Positions 25,768 through 34,240 of a stretch of DNA of 64,000 bases are shown piece by piece. Source of the stretch: Bradyrhizobium diazoefficiens (GTDB lineage Bacteria > Pseudomonadota > Alphaproteobacteria > Rhizobiales > Xanthobacteraceae); assembly GCF_016616235.1 (NCBI RefSeq), contig NZ_CP067100.1:4275001-4339000 (forward strand). Reading direction: 5' to 3'. The notes under the pieces were generated by a model. The model made no database searches, was not told the origin of the DNA, and saw nothing but the letters and a program-made list of their open reading frames with translations. Within the stretch, counting starts at the first letter, position 1. Each line of letters begins with the position of its first letter. The translations under genes were made by a program, and so were the position numbers.

Positions 25768-26043
25768 TTATTTCGCATCCTTGGCGGCAATGGCCTGGCG
25801 ATCGCGCGCGGCGGCGAGCTCGGCCTCGATCTTCGCGCGCTGCTCCGGCGGGATGACCGCCTGGTCGCGATCCGGCGGCAAATCGTGCACCGGCAAATAG
25901 GTGGCGGGGTCCTTGGGATGCGCCTGCGCATCCGCAGGCGTGAGATCGGCAAGCTGGCTCGAGCAGCCGGCAAGCGCAAATGCCACGCTCAGCAGCGCGC
26001 CACAGATCAGCAGCGACTTTTGCAGGTCCCTAAACGCCAACAC
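25768..26043 (-). CDS. Small lipoprotein, unknown function
   Basis: A 91-aa protein with a type II signal peptide: hydrophobic LLICGALLSVAFALAGC with the lipobox ALAGC and lipidated Cys27. The mature 65 residues are Pro- and charge-rich, ending in a helical stretch with many Ala, Glu and Lys. Asp is absent right after the Cys (it reads CSSQ), so outer-membrane sorting is expected. The start is a GTG at 26043 with AGGGG before it. It stands alone between the aminotransferase and phaC. Confidence 0.7.
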   Translation of the reverse strand: MLAFRDLQKSLLICGALLSVAFALAGCSSQLADLTPADAQAHPKDPATYLPVHDLPPDRDQAVIPPEQRAKIEAELAAARDRQAIAAKDAK

Positions 26044-26296
26044 TTGGGAAATCCCCTACTGTCCCAAAGCACGGCCCCGGAAAAGCCTACCCGACACCGC
26101 GCCCAAGCTCAAACCATTGCTGCCCGAAATGGCGTGAGCGAGAAAACAGCCCGGAACCACCAAGCCGAGCGGTGCGGCTCGATTGTGACAGAACCAAGAA
26201 TATTTGTCGCAGCGCAACACATCTTCGAGAGTGTTTAATGCCAAACTTGCGAGCTTCGCGGTGACGAATACGGAATGAATCGTTACTGTTCTGCTC

Positions 26297-28105
26297 ATGA
26301 GTATCGCCACAACCGACACGCCCAAGCCCGAGACCAAGTTCGATGCGGAAGCCTTCGCGATGAATGTCGCACGGGCGATGGAGAGCGGCGGCAAGGCGCT
26401 CGCGGCCTACCTCAAGCCGCGCGAGAGCGGCGAGGTGCAGGACCGTCCGCCGGCCGAGCTGACGGAAGTGGTCAAGACCTTCACAGCGGTCGCCGAATAC
26501 TGGTTGTCGGATGCGTCCCGCGCCTCCGATCTCCAGACCAAGCTCGCCAAGGACTATCTCGACCTCTGGGGGGCGGCGGTGCGCCGCATGGCCGGCCAGG
26601 ACGTGGAGCCCGCGATCGCGCCCTCGCCGCGCGACAAGCGCTTTGCCGATCCGGAATGGAAATCGAACCAGTTCTTCGATTTCGTGATGCAGCTCTATCT
26701 GCTCACGACCAAATGGGCGCAGGAGCTGGTGCGCGAGGCCGACGGGCTCGATCCGCACACCCGTCGCAAGGCGGAGTTCTACGTCCAGCAGGTCACCAAC
26801 GCGCTGTCGCCGTCCAATTTCGTGCTGACCAATCCGGAGGTGTTGCGCGAGACGATGGCGAGCAGCGGCGAAAATCTCGCGCGCGGCCTGACGATGCTGG
26901 CCGAGGACATCGCCGCCGGCAAGGGCATGCTGAAGATCCGCCAGTCCAATCCGGACAATCTCGTCGTCGGCGTCAACATGGCGACGACGCCCGGCAAGGT
27001 GATCTACCAGAACGAGATGATGCAGCTGATCCAGTATGCGCCGACGACGGAGAAGGTGCTGCGCACCCCGCTCCTGATCGTGCCGCCCTGGATCAACAAG
27101 TTCTACATCCTCGATCTCAAGCCGGAGAAATCCTACATCAAGTGGTGCGTCGACCAGGGCGTCACCGTGTTCGTGATCTCATGGGTCAATCCCGACAAGC
27201 GGCTCGGCAACAAGAGCTGGGAAGACTACATGAAGGAAGGCGTGCTGACGGCGATGGACGTGATCGAGAAGATCACCGGCGAGATGAAGGTGCACACCGC
27301 CGGCTATTGCGTCGGCGGCACCATGCTCGCGACCACGCTGGCCTGGCTCGCCGAGAAACGCCGCCAGCGCGTAGCGTCGGCGACGTTCTTCGCAGCGCAG
27401 GTCGACTTTACCCATGCCGGCGATCTCCTCGTGTTCGTCGACGAGGAGCAGATCGCAGCGCTCGAGCAGGACATGAAGGCCGCCGGCGTGCTCGAAGGCT
27501 CGAAGATGGCGATGGCCTTCAACATGCTGCGCTCCAACGACCTGATCTGGTCGTATGTCGTCAGCAACTACCTGAAGGGCCAGCAGCCAAGCGCGTTCGA
27601 CCTGTTGCACTGGAATTCCGACGCGACGCGCATGACCCAGGCGAACCATTCCTATTACCTGCGCAATTGCTATCTGGAGAACCGGCTGTCGACCGGCACC
27701 ATGGTGCTCGACAACACGTTGCTCGATCTCTCCAAGGTCAAGGTGCCCGTCTACAACCTCGCCACCCGCGAGGACCACATCGCACCGGCCGAGTCGGTGC
27801 TGTACGGCTCGCAGTTCTTCGGCGGCCCGGTGAAATACGTGCTGTCGGGCTCGGGCCACATCGCCGGCGTGGTCAATCCGCCGGCGTCGAACAAGTACCA
27901 GTACTGGACCAATGACAACATCAAGGCCGCCAGCGTCGCCGAATGGATGAAGGGCGCGGTGGAGCACAAGGGCTCGTGGTGGCCTGACTGGCGGCAATGG
28001 CTGGGCGATCTCGATCCGGAGGAGGTCCCGGCGCGCGCGGTCGGCAGCGACGCCCTGCCCCCGATCGAGGACGCCCCCGGCAGCTATGTCAGGGTCCGCG
28101 CATAG
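26297..28105 (+). CDS. phaC: Class I poly(3-hydroxyalkanoate) synthase PhaC
   Basis: Polymerises (R)-3-hydroxyacyl-CoA into PHA storage granules. The 602-aa length is normal for class I. After a variable N-terminal domain, the alpha/beta-hydrolase core has PPWINKFYILDL, the lipase-like box GYCVGGT near residue 336 with the catalytic Cys, the Asp in REDHIAPAESV and the His in SGSGHIAGVVNPP. The ATG at 26297 starts MSIATTDTPKPE. No phaA, phaB or phasin gene is beside it, as is usual where phaC paralogues are scattered. Bradyrhizobium genomes carry several phaC genes, and this one could be any of them. Confidence 0.95.
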   Translation: MSIATTDTPKPETKFDAEAFAMNVARAMESGGKALAAYLKPRESGEVQDRPPAELTEVVKTFTAVAEYWLSDASRASDLQTKLAKDYLDLWGAAVRRMAGQDVEPAIAPSPRDKRFADPEWKSNQFFDFVMQLYLLTTKWAQELVREADGLDPHTRRKAEFYVQQVTNALSPSNFVLTNPEVLRETMASSGENLARGLTMLAEDIAAGKGMLKIRQSNPDNLVVGVNMATTPGKVIYQNEMMQLIQYAPTTEKVLRTPLLIVPPWINKFYILDLKPEKSYIKWCVDQGVTVFVISWVNPDKRLGNKSWEDYMKEGVLTAMDVIEKITGEMKVHTAGYCVGGTMLATTLAWLAEKRRQRVASATFFAAQVDFTHAGDLLVFVDEEQIAALEQDMKAAGVLEGSKMAMAFNMLRSNDLIWSYVVSNYLKGQQPSAFDLLHWNSDATRMTQANHSYYLRNCYLENRLSTGTMVLDNTLLDLSKVKVPVYNLATREDHIAPAESVLYGSQFFGGPVKYVLSGSGHIAGVVNPPASNKYQYWTNDNIKAASVAEWMKGAVEHKGSWWPDWRQWLGDLDPEEVPARAVGSDALPPIEDAPGSYVRVRA

Positions 28106-28169
28106 CGGACTCTGCCGCGCTCTTGTATAGACTCGCTCTCGACACAGCGACGATAGAGGGGACCGGACT

Positions 28170-28568
28170 ATGACGCGTGAATTGTTCTGGCTGACACTGA
28201 CGGTGATCCTGACCGGAATCCTCTGGATCCCCTACACCATCAATCGCTGCCAGGTTCGCGGCCTCAGCGGCGCGATGGCCAATCCTTCGCGCGGCGACAA
28301 GCCGCAAGCCGAGTGGGCAAACCGCCTGATGTTCGCCCATGACAACGCGGTCGAGAATCTCGTCATCTTCGCGCCGCTGGTCCTGATCCTCAACGCAATC
28401 GACTATTCCACGAAGTGGACCGTGCTCGCCTGCGTGGTCTATTTCTGGTCGCGCGTCGCACATCTGATCGTCTATGCGCTCGGCATCCCGGTGTTCCGCA
28501 CGCTGGCCTTCACCGTCGGCTTCCTCGCGCAGGCCGTGCTGGCGCTGGCGATCTTCAGGGTGGTTTGA
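28170..28568 (+). CDS. MAPEG family membrane protein
   Basis: A 132-aa protein with four membrane segments (about residues 5-24, 62-79, 83-101, 110-130) and the MAPEG pattern RLMFAHDNAVENLVIFAPLV in the first loop and second helix. Eukaryotic MAPEG members handle glutathione and eicosanoids; bacterial ones are mostly unassigned. It begins 64 bases after phaC on the same strand, with AGGGG upstream. The C-terminus ends in the last membrane helix. Confidence 0.85.
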   Translation: MTRELFWLTLTVILTGILWIPYTINRCQVRGLSGAMANPSRGDKPQAEWANRLMFAHDNAVENLVIFAPLVLILNAIDYSTKWTVLACVVYFWSRVAHLIVYALGIPVFRTLAFTVGFLAQAVLALAIFRVV

Positions 28569-28649
28569 GCGCATCGGAAAGGAGCTGCACGCCACTGCAA
28601 TCCGGGATATCGTCGCGCGGCTGAGACACCCGATGCGACGGATTTCCCA

Positions 28650-28994
28650 ATGCGGACCCTTTTGCCAGCCGTCACAATGATCGCGCTTGCTGGATTTGGC
28701 GGCGCAGCACAAGCCCAGTGCCCCGAATTGACCCGTCTGCGCCGCGAGGCCGTGGAGGCTACAAAGCCGATGAACCGCGGATTGATGCCGGACCGCTGTG
28801 ACGCCTACATCCGCGCATCGCTCGCCTGGAGGACCGTGCGCGCCTACGCGCAGGACCATCAGGAGATGTGCAATATCTCCGGCCGCTCGCTCAGCGAAAT
28901 CGACAAGCTGCACCACGACGCAATGGTGGCCCGCAACAATGTCTGCGCCGGCCGCCCCGCTCGAGCGTTTCCGGCGGATATCATCTTGCGTTGA
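28650..28994 (+). CDS. Secreted protein with four cysteines, unknown function
   Basis: A 114-aa protein with a signal peptide (cleavage expected after GGAAQA, residue 22) and a mature helical domain with four Cys (about 24, 50, 74 and 99), which could form two disulfides in the periplasm. The sequence between them is rich in Arg and Asp (LMPDRCDAYIRASLAWR). I recognise no family. It ends 73 bases before the convergent argC stop. Confidence 0.7.
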   Translation: MRTLLPAVTMIALAGFGGAAQAQCPELTRLRREAVEATKPMNRGLMPDRCDAYIRASLAWRTVRAYAQDHQEMCNISGRSLSEIDKLHHDAMVARNNVCAGRPARAFPADIILR

Positions 28995-29067
28995 AATCAC
29001 GGGCCCTCCGGCTCTGCAGCGCATCACAGAAGAAGTGCTGCGCTGCGTCCGGGGGCACGAACCTGCC

Positions 29068-30057
29068 TTACGCCTCCGGCAGGCCCAGCATCAGCCGCAT
29101 GTTCTGCACGGCTGCGCCCGAGGCGCCCTTGCCGAGATTGTCGAGCCGCGCGACCAGCACCGCCTGATGGTACTTGTCGCTGGCGAAGACGTAGAGTTCG
29201 AGCTTGTTGGTCTCGTTCAGCGCCTCCGGCTCCAGCTTGCCGCCCTCTTTCTGAAGCGGCATCACCGAAACATATTTCGAGCCGGCGTAGCGCTTGGCGA
29301 GTGCAGCTTGCAGGTCCGCGCCACTGGGCCTTCCCGGCAGCGTGTCGAGCTGGAGCGGGACCGAGACCAGCATGCCCTGGCGATAGTTGCCGACCGAGGG
29401 AATGAAGATCGGCCGCCGCGTCAGGTTGGAATAGAGCTGCAGCTCCGGCAGATGCTTGTGCTCGAAGCCGAGGCCGTAGAGCTCGAAGGCCGGCGCGCTG
29501 CCGTCCTCGAAGCTCGCGATCATCGACTTGCCGCCGCCGGAATAGCCGCTCACCGCGTTGATGGTGACGGGATAGTCTGATGGCAACAGGCCCGCGTCGA
29601 CGATCGGCCGCAGCAGCGCGATGCCGCCGGTCGGATAGCAGCCAGGGTTGGAGACCTTCTTCGCAGCCTTGATCTTGCCGGCCTGGTCCGGAGTCAGCTC
29701 CGGAAAGCCGTAAGCCCAGTCGGGCGCGACCCGGTACGCGGTCGAGGCATCCAGCACCTTCGGGGCCGAGGCGCCCATGCTGTCGACCAGCGCGACGGTC
29801 TCCTTGGCGGCCTCGTCGGGCAGGCAGAGGATGACGAGGTCCACCTCCTCCATCAGCGCCTTCTTGGCCGCCGGATCCTTGCGCTTGTCATCGGCGATGG
29901 TCTTCACCACGACGTCGTTCTGGAGCTTCAACCGCTCATTGATGCCGAGGCCGGTGGTGCCGGAGCCGCCGTCGACGAAGACGGTGGCGGGCTTCGTCGT
30001 CGCGCCAGTGGTCGGGGCCTTGGTGGTCTCAGCGAGGCTGGTTTCAGAAAGGCTCAT
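29068..30057 (-). CDS. argC: N-acetyl-gamma-glutamyl-phosphate reductase, type 2
   Basis: Third step of arginine biosynthesis: NADPH reduction of N-acetylglutamyl phosphate to the semialdehyde. The 329-aa protein has [13 protein letters not shown] for nucleotide binding, the catalytic Cys140 in [22 protein letters not shown] and [10 protein letters not shown]. It is the shorter type 2 form common in proteobacteria. Start: ATG at 30057, which overlaps the stop of the PaiB-like gene by four bases, so the two are translationally coupled. The operon promoter is probably that at 30907-30935, with an Arg-rich leader ORF in front. The first about 22 residues (Thr/Ala-rich) are a variable extension. 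Confidence 0.95.
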   Translation of the reverse strand: MSLSETSLAETTKAPTTGATTKPATVFVDGGSGTTGLGINERLKLQNDVVVKTIADDKRKDPAAKKALMEEVDLVILCLPDEAAKETVALVDSMGASAPKVLDASTAYRVAPDWAYGFPELTPDQAGKIKAAKKVSNPGCYPTGGIALLRPIVDAGLLPSDYPVTINAVSGYSGGGKSMIASFEDGSAPAFELYGLGFEHKHLPELQLYSNLTRRPIFIPSVGNYRQGMLVSVPLQLDTLPGRPSGADLQAALAKRYAGSKYVSVMPLQKEGGKLEPEALNETNKLELYVFASDKYHQAVLVARLDNLGKGASGAAVQNMRLMLGLPEA

Positions 30058-30719
30058 GGCGCGCTCCTTTCGAGCATGTTGGTGTCGTCTGCAAAAATCT
30101 GCGGCCGGGCCTGCCGCATCAGGTGAGAAATCTGCCTGGCGTCGGCATCGCCGCCGCCAAGCGCGTTCGCGATCGCCGCATAGTCGGCATCCGATTTGTG
30201 CTGGTTGAGCTTGAAGCTGCCTTCGACCTCTTCGACCGTCATGACCAGACCCACGATCGCCTTCTTCATGGCTTCCAGCCGGCCCGCGGTCATCTTGGCC
30301 GACGTCCACGGCGTCTTCGGCGCGAGCCAGCTCTCGAACTTGTCACTGAGCGTGTCGATTTGCACTGACAGCTCACCGTCCGACAACAACCGCACCGGTC
30401 CGGTCAGATGCACCGATTGGTAGAGCCAGGTCGGCACCTGATCCGGCGAGACGTACCAGTCCGGCGATACATAGGCATCGGGGCCGTTGACCGCGAGCAG
30501 CCAGGACGCCTTGCCGTCCGCCAACTTTATCAGCGGATTGTGACGGGCAACGTGAAAGGCGGCGTGCGGCGTGCCGTCATCGCCATAGTTCAGGTAGAAC
30601 GGCAGCGCTGATGCGATTGGCTTGTTGCCGTCGAAGGCGCACATCGTGCCGAAGCCACGCGCGTCGGCGAATTTCAGGCTCGCGGCGCGGTCCTGCTTGG
30701 AAAACGGTGGCGTGTACAT
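30054..30719 (-). CDS. FMN-binding negative transcriptional regulator, PaiB family
   Basis: A 221-aa protein of the PaiB type, a split-barrel flavin-binding fold. [19 protein letters not shown] is the usual N-terminal strand and helix, and [14 protein letters not shown] with VYVSPDWY-like [15 protein letters not shown] matches the flavin-reductase-like core. Bacillus PaiB works with PaiA, a polyamine acetyltransferase, to reduce sporulation and protease genes; in proteobacteria the role is unclear. Here it is coupled to argC by a four-base overlap, which suggests a link to arginine or polyamine metabolism. AGGAGA precedes the ATG. Confidence 0.88.
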   Translation of the reverse strand: MYTPPFSKQDRAASLKFADARGFGTMCAFDGNKPIASALPFYLNYGDDGTPHAAFHVARHNPLIKLADGKASWLLAVNGPDAYVSPDWYVSPDQVPTWLYQSVHLTGPVRLLSDGELSVQIDTLSDKFESWLAPKTPWTSAKMTAGRLEAMKKAIVGLVMTVEEVEGSFKLNQHKSDADYAAIANALGGGDADARQISHLMRQARPQIFADDTNMLERSAP

Positions 30720-30784
30720 CGTGGTCTCCTGCTGGGCTTCCCTCGGGGAGCCGCCGGATCAGATCGCGCTGACAGGAGAGAGAA

Positions 30785-30808
30785 TGCCGCGGATCGGATC
30801 CAGCGGCA
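30785..30808 (-). terminator. Candidate attenuator hairpin between the leader ORF and the PaiB-like gene
   Basis: On the minus strand TGCCGC (30808-30803) pairs with GCGGCA (30790-30785), and the enclosed GGATCCGATCC can extend the stem with a one-base bulge. TTCTCTCTCC follows, a pyrimidine-rich but C-interrupted tract, so termination strength is doubtful. The GCC/CGC-rich Arg codons of the leader could pair with GCGGC of this stem, giving two exclusive structures. Confidence 0.45.
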
Positions 30809-30820
30809 AAGACGATGATC

Positions 30821-30898
30821 TCAAACGCGATCGACCGCCCAAACCGCTAAAGCGCGGCGGCGGCGACGGGCGAACAGGATGGTCGCGGCGTTGATCAT
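30821..30898 (-). CDS. Leader peptide with five consecutive Arg codons (candidate arginine attenuator)
   Basis: A 25-codon ORF, MINAATILFARRRRRALAVW then AVDRV and a TGA, that ends 101 bases before the PaiB-like start codon. The Arg run is CGT CGC CGC CGC CGC. Its ATG is placed about where the -10 of the promoter at 30907-30935 predicts transcription to begin, so the mRNA may be leaderless, as is known for trpL of Sinorhizobium. By analogy with biosynthetic attenuators, slow decoding of Arg codons when charged tRNA-Arg is low would change the downstream fold and allow transcription into the PaiB-like gene and argC. That mechanism is inference; sequence shows the ORF, the promoter and the hairpin. 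GC-rich DNA can give Arg runs by chance. Confidence 0.55.
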   Translation of the reverse strand: MINAATILFARRRRRALAVWAVDRV

Positions 30899-30906
30899 GG
30901 CGCGCG

Positions 30907-30935
30907 GCTATAAGGCGAGATGCGGTTCCCGTCAA
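30907..30935 (-). promoter_or_regulatory. Sigma-70-type promoter of the leader/PaiB-like/argC unit
   Basis: On the minus strand TTGACG (30935-30930) and TATAGC (30912-30907) are separated by 17 bases, close to consensus. The predicted start is 30898-30900, at the leader ATG. The -35 element starts 11 bases after the dedA stop codon. Confidence 0.7.
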
Positions 30936-30945
30936 GGTCCCGACG

Positions 30946-31476
30946 TCACACCACGCGCCAGATCCATTCCATGATCTCCGCGATCACATCGCCGAACAGC
31001 AGCAGCGCCGCTGCCCAGACCAGTGCGGAAATGAAATTGGCGGCCTGGAAACGCCAATAGGGCATCTCGAAAATGCCGGCCGCGAGCGGCACCGAGGCGC
31101 GCAGCGGGCCGAAGAAGCGGCCGATGAAGATGCTGGGCACGCCCCAGCTGCGCACAAAGGCCTCACCCTTGGGCAAGAGTTCCGGATAGCGCGAGAGCGG
31201 CCACATCTGCGCGACCTGCTCCTTGTAGCGATAGCCGAACCAATAGGAGACCCAGTCGCCGAGCGCAGCGCCGATGCCGCCGGCGATCCAGACCGGATAG
31301 AAGCTGATCCCGCTCGCCCCGATCAGCGCGCCGATAGCCACCAGCGCGCCCCAGGCCGGGATCAGCAGCGAGATGAAGGCGAGCGACTCCCCGAATGCGA
31401 GCAGGAACACGATCGGGGCCGCCCAGGCCTGATGAGCACGCACGAAGTCGGCCAGTGCGTGCGCGTAATGCTCCAT
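30946..31476 (-). CDS. DedA family membrane protein
   Basis: A 176-aa inner membrane protein of the DedA/SNARE-associated family, proposed to flip phospholipids or undecaprenyl phosphate carriers. It has the typical FGESLAFISLLIPAWGALVA segment (acidic residue then Pro), GGIGAALGDWVSYWFGYRYK and RFFGPLRASVPLAAGIFEMP, where the conserved Arg and Gly-x-x-R loop are visible. Four to five hydrophobic segments are present. The length is a little shorter than E. coli DedA (219 aa), within the normal range. It is leftward, with parE divergent. Confidence 0.9.
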   Translation of the reverse strand: MEHYAHALADFVRAHQAWAAPIVFLLAFGESLAFISLLIPAWGALVAIGALIGASGISFYPVWIAGGIGAALGDWVSYWFGYRYKEQVAQMWPLSRYPELLPKGEAFVRSWGVPSIFIGRFFGPLRASVPLAAGIFEMPYWRFQAANFISALVWAAALLLFGDVIAEIMEWIWRVV

Positions 31477-31545
31477 TCCGAAATAGCCTTCCCGCCCTGC
31501 CTCAAGGTGCTGCTCGATGAAAATGACTGGTAAGCCAAGGGCTTG

Positions 31546-31562
31546 TGTGACATCAAGTCACA
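31546..31562. promoter_or_regulatory. Inverted repeat in the dedA-parE divergent region
   Basis: TGTGAC-ATCAA-GTCACA is a perfect 6-bp inverted repeat. The arms TGTGA/TCACA resemble a Crp/Fnr-type site, but the spacer is seven bases instead of six, so assignment to that family is weak. The site lies 69 bases before the dedA start and 189 before parE. No gene is seen between 31477 and 31751. Confidence 0.35.
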
Positions 31563-31751
31563 AAACCGACGCCAAACCGGACCGGAGCGTCAAATTGCCG
31601 GGAATTGGTGGACCTGCGGCGTAAAATCGCCGGGATTGGCTCCCAACCACACCGCCCGGCCGGGCCGCAAGTAACCTTTCCAGGCCAGAAAGTGGCATAG
31701 TCGGCCTAACCGATTCGCCGCTTCTGCGGCCCTCAAAACACATCAAGATAT

Positions 31752-33797
31752 ATGTCCAAGCAGTTGAAGCCCAAAGCAAAAGACGATTTTTTCGGCGGCG
31801 ATGAGCCGAAGCCCCGCATGCCCGCCAAGGCGGCGCCGCGCGGAAGCGGCGGCGAAGCCGACTACACGGCAGCCGACATTGAGGTGCTCGAAGGTCTCGA
31901 ACCGGTGCGGCGCCGGCCCGGCATGTATATCGGCGGCACCGACGAGAAGGCGCTGCATCACCTGTTCGCCGAAGTCATCGACAACTCGATGGACGAGGCG
32001 CTGGCGGGACACGCGACCTTCATCGGCGTCGAGCTCTCCGCAGATGGCTTCCTCACCGTCACCGACAACGGCCGCGGCATTCCGGTCGATCCGCATCCCA
32101 AGTTCCCGAAGAAGTCGGCGCTCGAAGTGATCATGTGCACGCTGCATTCGGGCGGCAAGTTCGACAGCAAGGTGTACGAGACCTCGGGCGGCCTGCACGG
32201 CGTCGGCATCTCCGTCGTGAACGCCCTCTCCTCGCGTCTGGAGGTCGAGGTCGCGCGCAGCCAGAAGCTCTATCGCATGTCGTTCGAGCGCGGGCACCCG
32301 AAGGGCAAGCTCGAGGACCTCGGCAAGGTCAACAACCGCCGCGGCACGCGCGTGCGCTTCAAGCCCGACACCGACATCTTCGGTGCCAAAGCCGCATTCA
32401 AGCCGCAGCGCCTGTTCAAGATGACGCGCTCGAAGGCCTACCTGTTCGGCGGCGTCGAGATCCGCTGGAATTGTGCGCCCGAGCTGCTCAAGGGCATCGA
32501 GGACGTGCCGGCGGAAGCGACCTTCCACTTCCCCGGCGGCCTGAAGGATTATCTCGCCGCTGCGATCCACGCCGACACGCTGGTGCATCCCGACATCTTC
32601 TCCGGCAAGTCGGGCCGCAACGGCGCGCACGGCGCCTGCGAATGGGCGGTGGCCTGGACCGCGGACGCCGACGGCTTCCTGTCGTCCTACACCAACACCG
32701 TGCCGACGCCCGACGGCGGAACGCACGAATCCGGCCTGCGCAGCGCGCTGCTGCGCGGCCTGAAGGATCACGCCGAGCGCGTCGGCCAGGGCAAGCGCGC
32801 CTCGTCCATCACCTCGGAAGACGTGATGGTGGGCGCGGCCGTGATGTTGTCCGTGTTCGTGCGCGAGCCAGAATTCCAGGGCCAGACCAAGGATCGTCTC
32901 GCCACCGCCGAAGCGCAGCGCATCGTCGAGCAGGCGATGAAGGATCCGTTCGACCATTGGCTGTCCGGCAATCCGAACATGGCCAACCGGCTGCTCGACT
33001 TCGTGATCGACCGCGCCGAGGAGCGGCTGCGGCGCCGCCAGGAGAAGGAGACCGCGCGGAAAACCGCGGGCAAGAAGCTGCGCCTGCCCGGCAAGCTCGC
33101 CGACTGCACCGATGCCGGCACCGAAGGCTCCGAGCTCTTCATCGTCGAGGGCGACTCGGCCGGCGGCAGCGCCAAGCAGGCGCGCGACCGCAAGACCCAA
33201 GCCGTGCTGCCGCTGCGCGGCAAGATCCTCAACGTCGCCTCCGCCGGCAAGGACAAGCTGACGGCGAACACCCAACTCTCCGATCTCGTGCAGGCGATCG
33301 GCTGCGGCCAGCTTGCGCAGTACCGCGAAGAGGATCTGCGCTATCAGCGCATCATCATCATGACCGACGCCGACGTCGACGGCGCGCACATCGCTTCGCT
33401 GCTGATCACCTTCTTCTACCGGCAGATGCCACGGCTGATCGACGAGGGCCACCTGTTCCTCGCGGTGCCGCCGCTCTACAAGCTCACGCACGGCCAGAAA
33501 TCGGTCTACGCGCGCGACGACAAGCACAAGGAAGAGCTGATCCGAAGCGCGTTCAACGCCAACGCCAAGGTCGAGGTGAACCGCTTCAAAGGCCTCGGTG
33601 AGATGATGCCGGCGCAGCTCAAGGAGACCACGATGGATCCGGCCAAGCGAACGCTGCTCAAGGTGGTGCTGCTGCCCGACGACCGCGATACCACGGCCGA
33701 TTCGGTGGAGCGGCTGATGGGCACCAAGGCCGAGGCGCGTTTCGCCTTCATCTCGGACAAGGCCGAGTTCGCCAGCGAAGAGCTGCTGGACGTGTGA
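31752..33797 (+). CDS. parE: DNA topoisomerase IV subunit B
   Basis: ATPase subunit of topoisomerase IV, which with ParC separates daughter chromosomes. The 681-aa protein starts with a short basic extension, then the GHKL ATPase domain (VRRRPGMYIGGTD-like segment, NSMDEA for the metal Asn, TDNGRGIPVDPHPK), the transducer domain, and the TOPRIM domain with EGDSAGGSAKQARDR, PLRGKILNV and DADVDGAHI. The C-terminus ends soon after the TOPRIM region, as in ParE and unlike GyrB of enterics. parC is not in the window. There is no clear Shine-Dalgarno before the ATG at 31752, so initiation may be weak or the leader short. Confidence 0.96.
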   Translation: MSKQLKPKAKDDFFGGDEPKPRMPAKAAPRGSGGEADYTAADIEVLEGLEPVRRRPGMYIGGTDEKALHHLFAEVIDNSMDEALAGHATFIGVELSADGFLTVTDNGRGIPVDPHPKFPKKSALEVIMCTLHSGGKFDSKVYETSGGLHGVGISVVNALSSRLEVEVARSQKLYRMSFERGHPKGKLEDLGKVNNRRGTRVRFKPDTDIFGAKAAFKPQRLFKMTRSKAYLFGGVEIRWNCAPELLKGIEDVPAEATFHFPGGLKDYLAAAIHADTLVHPDIFSGKSGRNGAHGACEWAVAWTADADGFLSSYTNTVPTPDGGTHESGLRSALLRGLKDHAERVGQGKRASSITSEDVMVGAAVMLSVFVREPEFQGQTKDRLATAEAQRIVEQAMKDPFDHWLSGNPNMANRLLDFVIDRAEERLRRRQEKETARKTAGKKLRLPGKLADCTDAGTEGSELFIVEGDSAGGSAKQARDRKTQAVLPLRGKILNVASAGKDKLTANTQLSDLVQAIGCGQLAQYREEDLRYQRIIIMTDADVDGAHIASLLITFFYRQMPRLIDEGHLFLAVPPLYKLTHGQKSVYARDDKHKEELIRSAFNANAKVEVNRFKGLGEMMPAQLKETTMDPAKRTLLKVVLLPDDRDTTADSVERLMGTKAEARFAFISDKAEFASEELLDV

Positions 33798-34240
33798 GGT
33801 TGCAAAAGCCCCTTCTAAACGTGCGGATTCTGCTCCGGCCGCCTCGGCGGCGGCACAGTGCCGCATCGGCCCGCATCCAGGTGCGACTCACTGCGAGGTG
33901 CAGGGCTCGGAAGGACCGGAATTCGGCCGTCTGAGTCCGACATTGCTTGGCCATCGGCTCAGGCAGCGCTGGCGTCATCGCGAATTTGGCTGATGTAAAC
34001 GGCGACGACATCCTAGGCGTGTAGCGACGCCTCGCGCACAAGCCTTTGATTAGAATAGCGATTTCTTGGTGCTAGCGGATGCCGGCGAAGCTGTGTCCTC
34101 CGTACAACACCGGATGGTTTTCGGTCATCTGTGTCTGCCCGGCAACAGCATTTCAGTCGGAAACGTCTATAGTCCAACCATCGAATTTGACCGGAACGGC
34201 GCTCGTGCCTGCCCACAAGACCAAGGTTGGGGATTTAGAG
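33798..34240. other. Intergenic region before the first outer-membrane barrel gene
   Basis: About 440 bases without a supported gene. It contains GTCTATAGTCC near 34168, possibly the -10 of the barrel gene (no good -35 seen), and an A/G-poor start. A leftward open frame overlapping the parE end is Arg-rich and has no protein character. Confidence 0.5.

Noticed and set aside
26275..27915. Second plus-strand frame of 546 codons within phaC
   Set aside because: Out-of-frame reading of phaC with Arg-rich composition.
31743..33866. Minus-strand open frame of 707 codons over parE
   Set aside because: Shadow of parE; no motif.
33748..34041. Minus-strand ORF after parE (97 codons)
   Set aside because: Arg/Cys/Thr-rich, overlaps the parE end and has no ribosome-binding site of note.
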